Positions 57,603-64,000 of a stretch of 64,000 bases of DNA are shown here, one piece after another. Position 1 is the stretch's first letter. Each line of letters starts with the position of its first letter. Source of the DNA: Chlorops oryzae (lineage: Eukaryota > Arthropoda > Insecta > Diptera > Chloropidae). Made by a program: the position numbers and the translations under genes. Location: positions 9,093,307-9,157,306 of the forward strand of contig CM035809.1 of the NCBI GenBank assembly GCA_020466095.1. Reading direction: 5' to 3'. The notes below the pieces were generated by a model, which was given only the letters and a program-made list of their open reading frames with translations, did not search any database and had not been told where the DNA came from.

Positions 57603-58330
57603 TTCTTTCTCTCTTCTCTCTCTCTCCTCCCTCTCTCTCTCTCTCTCTCCTCTTTCTCTCTCTCTTTTCTCTTTCTCTCTTCCTCTCTTTTCTCTCTTTT
57701 TTCCTTTCTTTTCTCTCTTTCTCTCTTTCTTCTTTCTTTCTCTTCTCTCTTCTCCCTCTTTCTCTCTCCTCTCTTCCTCTCTTTTCTCTTTTCTCTCTTT
57801 CTCTCTCTTTCTCTCTCTCCCTCTTTCCTTTCTCTTTCTTTCTCTCTTTCTTTTCTCTCTCTCTCTTTCCCTTTCTCTCTCTTTCTTCTCTTCTTTCTCT
57901 TTCTACTTTCTCTCTCTCTTTCTTCTCTTCTCTCTCTCTTTCTTCTCTTCTTATTCTCTTTTTTCTTTCTTCTCTTTTTTCTCTCCCTTTTTCTCTCTAT
58001 TTCTCTCTTTTTCTCTCTCTCTCTCTCTTTCTCTCCTCTCTTTTTCCTCTCTTTCTCTTTCTCTTTCTTCTCTTTCTCTCTCTCTCTCTCTTTTCTTCTC
58101 TCTTTTCTCTCTTTTCTCTCTCTTTCTCTCTTTTTCTCTCTCTCTCTTTTTCTCTCTCCTCTCTCTTTTCTCTCTCTTTCTTTTTTTTCTCTCTCTCTCT
58201 CTTTTTTCTTTCCTTTCTTTTCTCTCTTTCTCATTTCTCTTCCCTTCTCTATTCTCTTCTCTCCCTTTCATTCTCATACTCTTTCATTCTCATACTCTCT
58301 CATTCTCATACTCTCTCATTCTCATACCTA
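57550..58330. repeat. Polypyrimidine block (CT-rich on plus)
   Basis: About 780 bp of CT-rich plus strand starting with (CT)n at 57557-57597 and ending in four ~19-bp units (CTCATTCTCATACTCT). Its purine strand is the minus strand, opposite to the blocks at 50220 and 52290. Confidence 0.9.
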
Positions 58331-60139
58331 CTTGGGAAAAAAAGGCTGAAGAGATTTAAGAAAGAGTGCAGTAGACAGGTTGTGGACTGAAATTGTGAAC
58401 CACCCAGTAATGGAAAAAGGAAAATAGAAATGTGAATGAAAAATGATGGTAAGAAAAAGAAAAACGGCTGGAAAATCCATGTAATGAAGTTGAAAGGGAG
58501 CAAAAAAAAAAATGCAATAGAAATAGGGAATGGACGACTAAAAGAGGACAAAGTTTTCCAATAACTCTCGAGATCTCAAAATATCGGCTGTAGCGAACGC
58601 CATTCGAAATTAATTCTCGAAAAACATTTCGAATGCATATGTAAAAGCAATTTTCCGTTGATAATTGAAATTTCATTTATTTGGAATTGTTGCTGCTTGC
58701 GATTACATGTGTAGTCAAGAATTCGAAGTTCGAAAATTGCATGCATAATTAAATCATCGAATGCGAATTTTTCGAAAGATCTCCGAATGGGAATTTTTTA
58801 TTTATTTTTTTTTTTTTTGGTGGGGGAATTTTAATCAGCGTAGAAAATTCGAATTTGTCGCGATTGCTAAATCTGAAGCAACTGAGCTAGCCGCTAATGA
58901 GAGGAAAAAATGAATGGGAAAAGAGGCCATTGTGGAAAATGCGTGAAAATTTTTCAAAAGGTTGAGCAATATAAAAGCAACAATTCACCTTTGTTTGGGG
59001 GAAAAAAAACTAGTGTAAAAAATGAGTGGAATAATTTTAAATTAGGCCTTGACTTACCGTATCGCCTTTCTTTATTTTTCTTGTGAGATTATTTCTGTAA
59101 AAGATAGAAAAAGAGAATGTGAGAAATTTTAGAACTGAAAAATTTATGTTGTATATAAGTATATTTTATTTAATAGAGCAGTACCATGATTTTCGACATA
59201 ACGTGGTCTTTTACACGCACACCGATAATAGATCGATATTTTATAATCGATTCTTGTTCTGCGGCACAGAGCGAAGGAACAGATTTTTACTTATATATAG
59301 GTATATATTCTAAAAACTACCCCCAAAAAAAAAAGGAAAATCAGAGACCAATGGGTGATCGTCGGAACCACTAAATGAATATAAAAATTTTCATCGGATT
59401 TGTTATCGGTACTAACGAAGAACCAACCCCATCCAAAACTCACACGTAAGAAACCTTGAAATTGACTTCATTTTTCATTGCTTGAAAACAGCTTTTCATT
59501 TTCCCACAAATTAGCATAAACAACAACAAAAAGATTGAAAAGAAACACACAAAAAATGGGAAATTTATTTCAAGCTATTATTATTGAAATTAAGAAATAA
59601 TTGCATATTTTTCCGTAAATCGCAGCTGCAGAGCGAGCAATTTGCATTTTCTTAATTATTGTTTTTTCCTCTTTAAGAGGAGAGTGCGAAATGTGCACAA
59701 TGTTCAGAGCGGGGACTTGAGGTGAAACACTTGCCCCGATTGGGTTCTTATAGAATGTGGTTTTTTCTTTATCTGAGCTGTAAGCCATTTGATAGCCGCT
59801 TTCTTGACCAGTGTCGTATATCGATAGGAGAGGCAATCCATAAGAAATTGTTCGGGCTTTTTTAGCTGGTATTTTCTAAAGAGAAATAAGAGGTCTCAAG
59901 GAACAGCTGTTGAAAAAAATTGAAAATTGGAAAAGTGGGCGTGGCAAGAGGGCGGTTTTCATAAATAAATTGGACGAATATCGGAAATATGAGGCCCTTA
60001 AAAATCCTTAAAATACATTGTCTTAATGGAAGTGGTCTTAAGGACGGTTACAAAAGATCTTCAAACCCTTGTAGCTAACCCTTTATATCGGTCGTATTGT
60101 ATTGTATTGTTAGGCTCGTCTGACTATAACATCCTTGGA
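58331..60139. other. Non-genic stretch with a candidate microexon
   Basis: Apart from 59058-59094, it contains at about 59920-60010 a reverse fragment of the repeat at 2893. No other feature is supported. Confidence 0.5.
59058..59094 (-). CDS. Candidate 37-nt microexon
   Basis: On the minus strand, TTTTTCTATCTTTTACAG|AAATAATC and GATACG|GTAAGTCAAGG are both near-consensus splice sites 37 nt apart. One frame reads NNLTRKIKKGDT and ends in phase 0. It could be a 5' exon of smash, since the acceptor near 36801 is also phase 0, but the ~22-kb gap and tiny size make that speculative. Confidence 0.25.
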
Positions 60140-60280
60140 TTAAGTTAGGTAGGTTAGTGTGGCTGCCACCAAGGATGGCACATTTAGGCCTCACATGGAC
60201 CAGTTTTGATACCACGATCCACGACCTCAGCTGGGAGTTGAGCCCAGAGTCTTTCACATTTCGTAAATTGGCATTAGAAA
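60140..60280 (-). mobile_element. SINE, copy C, truncated
   Basis: GGTTAGTGTGGCTGCCACCA and TGGCACATTTAGGCCTCAC match the reverse of copy D, with the B-box-like GGGAGTTGAGCCC. The head is lost where the AAATA array begins. Confidence 0.8.
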
Positions 60281-60438
60281 ATAAATAAATATATAAAAAA
60301 AAATAAATAAAAAATATATAAATAAAATATATAAATAAATAAATAAATAAATAAAATAAAGAAATAAATAATAAATAAATAAGTAAATAATAAATAAAAA
60401 AAAAAATAAATCAATAAAATAAATAAAAATAAAAAAAA

Positions 60439-60481
<43 letters not shown>

Positions 60482-60830
60482 AATAAAATAATACTTAAAT
60501 AAAATAAATAAATAAAAATAAATAATTAAATAAATAAAATAAATAAAATAAATAAAATAAATAAAATAAAATAAATAAAATAAATAAAATAAAATAAAAT
60601 AAATAAAATAAATAAAAATAAAATAAAAAAATAAATAAAATAAATAAAATAAATATAAATAAAATAAAATAATAAAATAAATAAATTAAATAAATAATAA
60701 AATAAATAAAATAAATAAAATAAATAAAAATAAATAAAATAAATAAAAATAAATAAAATAAAAAAAAAAATAATAAATAAAAATAAATAAATAAAAAATA
60801 AATAAATAAAATAAATATAAAAATAAAGCA
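60281..60830. repeat. (AAATA/AATAAAT)n array
   Basis: About 550 bp of interleaved AAATA and AAAT units, abutting the truncated head of SINE copy C. The poly-Leu/Tyr/Ile/Phe frames on the minus strand derive from it. Confidence 0.93.
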
Positions 60831-61750
60831 CACAAACGAGCAAATAAATATATAAATACGTTAATAGAATCGTATGACCAATAGCGTTTAAAAAACAGTT
60901 AAGAAAATTGCAACTTGGCTTTATTTCAACTCCACCGGAAGTGTGTTTTTCGAAAGAAGCACTTAGCGCATTATCTACACGTTCAAAGCCATATGTCCCG
61001 GGCCATATGTTGTGAGATTCCGTTGTAAATGGAAAAATAAATCGATCTAAGCGAAATGAAATCAACGCTTCAAGCTGTTTTGTCAGCAGAAAAATTTTCT
61101 GTTTACAATTTTCATATTTTCTTTTTAAGCAATTTCGTTGAAAAGTGTTTTTCTTTTTTTTTACCCCTTTTCTTGTTTTCATTTTTCTCTTTCTCTATTT
61201 TCAGAAATGATTTGGCAATTTGGCGCATGGACTATTTTAAGACTGTCATCGAAAGCACTTTAGGCCAAAGCCAACCGATGACACCCACCGACGACGAAAC
61301 GGTTCGATGATTAATGGTGTACACACAGTCACCCGGAATGTGTCATCGATGCCTCTCTGATCACAACGAGAAGAAATTCAATTTCCAATCACGTCATGTA
61401 ACCGCTCGTCACGTCTTCGAGATGGGAGATTCTGTATTGATTCTTGCGCGGCTGGGATTTACTTTTGGAATTTTAGAAATTTCTTTTTTGAATTTTCATA
61501 CATTCCGGGATTTTTAAGGAGATTTTACTTATGTCACTACTTTATTATTTTTGTACCTATAAATTAAATTGAAAAAATTAAACGATCTTAATACAGGTAT
61601 TCATAAACAATACGAAGAGGGTTATACTGCTTATGTCAATGTGTTGATAGTTGGATTCGGAATGTGTGGATGTTGGGTTCGGAGTCACTTGAAAAACACT
61701 ATACAAAATATATAGAAATATAATTTTCAGCATCACCTCAAAACGATATT
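60831..61750. other. Stretch with one candidate exon
   Basis: Only 61205-61310 stands out; see that entry. Confidence 0.45.
61205..61310 (+). CDS. Candidate terminal exon of an unidentified plus-strand gene
   Basis: A long pyrimidine tract ending TTTCTCTTTCTCTATTTTCAG precedes 61205. The following frame reads NDLAIWRMDYFKTVIES, then TLGQSQPMTPTDDETVR and stops at TGA 61308-61310. Composition is protein-like (Trp, Met, Asp, acidic tail) and unlike the surrounding AT repeats. I do not recognise the family, and I found no upstream partner exon. Confidence 0.35.
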
Positions 61751-61973
61751 CAGGTGTGTCACAGAATCCGATAGCTGTCGGAATTGGATTTTTAGTCGAC
61801 TGAATTTTCATATATATTTCGTAGACAGCCGGATGAAATGGGGTTCTGTGCAATAAAGAACCGATAATAATTCGAATTCAAAACCAAAAACAACAAAATT
61901 TTTAAATTCTGTATGAAACCTCGATTGGTTTTAATTCCGATTCCGACAGCTATCGGATTCTGTGACACTCCTG
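61751..61973. mobile_element. Inverted-repeat element, 223 bp
   Basis: CAGGTGTGTCACAGAATCCG and ATAGCTGTCGGAATTGG on the left, mirrored by TTCCGACAGCTATCGGATTC and TGTGACACTCCTG on the right. Arms are about 40 bp with few mismatches. No TSD is visible. Confidence 0.78.
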
Positions 61974-62284
61974 ATCAAGTCACTTCTCTGCCAGTCTGCC
62001 TATTCGCATTTTTTTGTCATAAAAAAATATGAGATTAAAAATAAGTATAATCAATTTTAATATCTTTGGATAGGGAAAAGTTCAAAAGTAAATTTGATCG
62101 ATCTCTGTCTAGAAAGTTAAAAGAACTTATTCTAAAAGCTTCTTTTGCAAGCTCCGTCGGTTAAAAGCTCCGTCCAGCTTTGTAAGAAAAAATTTAAAAC
62201 TTCATATAAAAAAGCCTTTGAAATTTGTTGGACATTTTTTGTCAAAGGAATTTTTTAGAAATTTTTTCTTGAATAAAATATGGC

Positions 62285-62476
62285 GACATGTCATAAGGCC
62301 TAAATGACATAAGGCCCAATTTCGCCATGAAATTTTTGGCTCTTGTGAATTTTTTTTTTTTTTTTGGCCTAATTACACATTTTTTTGGGCCTTATGTCAT
62401 AGAACTTTGGGTCTTATTTTTTGGGCCTAATGCCTTTTTTTTTGTGCCTCATGTCATTTGGGCCTTATGACATGTC
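62285..62476. mobile_element. Fold-back element, 192 bp
   Basis: GACATGTCATAAGGCC followed by AAATGACATAAGGC is mirrored at the right end with two mismatches in 31 bp. Inside, GGCCTTATGTCAT and GGGCCTAATG recur as further short repeats of the same motif. No TSD fixed. Confidence 0.78.
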
Positions 62477-62545
62477 ACCGAAGTATTGAGGCTTGGATTT
62501 CTAACAGATATCGAAAGATCACTTAAGATTTAAAGTCCAACTTGT

Positions 62546-62776
62546 CGGCCTCTATGCCTGTAGTTGGTTGATATACCGACTTACTTAAGCGAGAACCTCT
62601 GGGTTCAACTCCCAGCTAAGGTCGTGGATGTTCGTTGTGTCATATTTTCTGATTGTTTTTTTTTTGTTTTTGTTTTTTGTTGTCCCATTATACGTGGTAT
62701 CATCACAACGGGCCCATTTGGTGCCTAAGTGTGTCACCCTTGGTGGCAGCCACACTAACCTAACATAACCTAACCT
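62546..62776 (+). mobile_element. Full-length tRNA-derived SINE, copy D, 231 bp
   Basis: Flanked by a 14-bp duplication, AAAGTCCAACTTGT / AAAGTCTAACTTGT (62532-62545 and 62777-62790), one mismatch. It starts CGGCCTCTATGCCTGTAGTT. The A-box-like TAGTTGGTTGATA is followed by B-box-like GGTTCAACTCC, then a T-rich middle, TTTGGTGCCTAAGTGTGTCA, and a tail of TAACCTAACATAACCTAACC type. Confidence 0.9.
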
Positions 62777-62790
62777 AAAGTCTAACTTGT

Positions 62791-64000
62791 AGAAAAGTCA
62801 TTTATGTTATTGAAAAAAAAATTAAGAAGTCGGCGTGGCTTTAATAACCGACATTTCTAAAGAGAATTAGACATAAGTCGGTACTTAAGCTTTGATCATC
62901 TTCGCATACATTTTGCCTTTTTTGGCCAATTCGTTTTCCAATAACAATTTCTGGTCATATAAAATAGTCTAACTTTTTAGGTTTCCCACAAAAACCGGCC
63001 CTTTACTTGTTGTTTTAAAGTTCTTAAGCAATTGCGAAGTCTAACTACACACCTAGGGAGTATCGCGTTCTTCTCTTCCAAGCTTCACTGATTATAAAGT
63101 TTTTACTTATATTAATTATTTAAAATTTTTTTTTTTGTATCTCTCTGAATTTGCTTTTGTTACTTTTTCCCATTATTGGATTTTATCTTTTGAGCATTAA
63201 TCATTTGCAATAAAAAGAATGTACTTTCATTCAAAAAACTGTGTCAATTGAAATATTTTCTGGCACGAAAGGGAATCACGTACACCGAGAAAGCGGCAGA
63301 GTCAATCGGGCGTGCAATAAAGTGGTCGATTGGGTGATAGCATTTTAAAGGGGGGTGTGTGTATCCTCTTGAAATTGTTCGAAAAAAGAGATTACATATT
63401 TCATTGAATTGTTTTCTTTAACCATCAACAAACTCAGAATGACAAGGTAATCTTCAAGATAAAAGCAAAAATATTTTTTCCTTTCAAATTCGTCACTTCT
63501 TTTTGTGACTCACTCTGTGCTCGCAGTGTGTAAAAATTCCGTTATTGTCACATAAAGCAAGTGAGAATTATACAACAACAAAAAAGTCACTCATCGTTTC
63601 AATGGGATATAATTAAAATAGATAATGTTTGAATCTGTTCAAATATTCGTTTTTATGACTTGAAAATCAAAGGAAATTGTGACTGACAATGCGCCCTTTC
63701 AATTCGTCGAGTAGCAATGTTTGCAGAGCATTTGAAAAGAGGCGGCTGCGGCTTAGAAGCCATGTTGACTATTTTTGAATTCATTACTTCAATTTTTTTT
63801 TTTTTTTTTTTTGAGCTATAAAATTACTTCAGCTTCTCTTCATTATATGTACAGGCAATGTTCATAGCAGCGAGACGCAATTTGAAAAATTCAAAGAACT
63901 ACCGAAAATAAACAAATTCCTCCAACAATCGCATTCAAAGCGGAAAAGGCAAATATTCACATGACTCTTTACTCAACGCTGAGCGGTAAATATAAACAGA
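62791..64000. other. Non-genic stretch to the window end
   Basis: No gene, RNA or repeat structure beyond poly-T at 63797-63814 is supported. Confidence 0.5.

Noticed and set aside
60495..61182. Tyr/Leu/Ile/Phe-rich frames resembling membrane proteins
   Set aside because: Products of the AAATA array.
62546..62640. tRNA gene
   Set aside because: The boxes are degenerate and the sequence is the head of a repeated SINE with a TSD; the same applies to 41980-42060.

Overview
The window is eukaryotic and comes from an insect, almost certainly a higher (brachyceran) fly. It is AT-rich, its genes are split by GT-AG introns, homopolymers and microsatellites are abundant, and short inverted-repeat transposons are dense. 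It holds a recognisable orthologue of the Drosophila LIM-domain gene smallish (smash). Genus cannot be read from the sequence; a tephritid or muscoid fly would fit.

Layout. 1-910 is a ~117-bp satellite with a MITE inserted in it. 910-6090 is mostly non-genic, with dispersed repeats and a hAT-like MITE. 6097-8125 (minus) is a complete six-exon BTB-BACK-kelch gene, rebuilt here by splice phase (530 aa). 8170-14990 is repeat-rich: a TTAA-flanked fold-back element nested in a pogo-type MITE, a decayed BEL/Pao retrotransposon, and more MITEs. 15012-36749 (minus) is the smash/LMO7-like gene. Its 5' exons (36749-30981) carry the LMO7/LIMCH1-type conserved region. They then face two frame-compatible continuations: a 3.9-kb exon (28326-24451) with its own stop, or four exons (20529-15012) encoding Tyr-motif, coiled-coil and C-terminal LIM sequence. 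36750-64000 has no complete gene I can support. It holds a 12-bp minisatellite, three long polypurine/polypyrimidine blocks, A/T-rich arrays, SINEs, a freshly inserted 5'-truncated LINE, and several MITEs, one with P-element-like termini. Two orphan exon candidates lie there, at 59058-59094 (minus) and 61205-61310 (plus).

The two genes have no obvious functional link. The kelch protein looks like a Cullin-3-type adaptor. Smash is known in Drosophila as a junctional scaffold, and the predicted C-terminus here (LIM followed by S-C-V) is a class I PDZ ligand. The most interesting signals are: SINEs and a LINE that share a (CCTAA)n 3' tail with target-site duplications, suggesting a mobilisation partnership; a 232-bp element with 31-bp TIRs and an 8-bp TSD; two mutually compensating frameshifts in the large smash exon; a trimeric higher-order satellite; and a ~1-kb array of ACTGTTATA-containing units in a smash intron.
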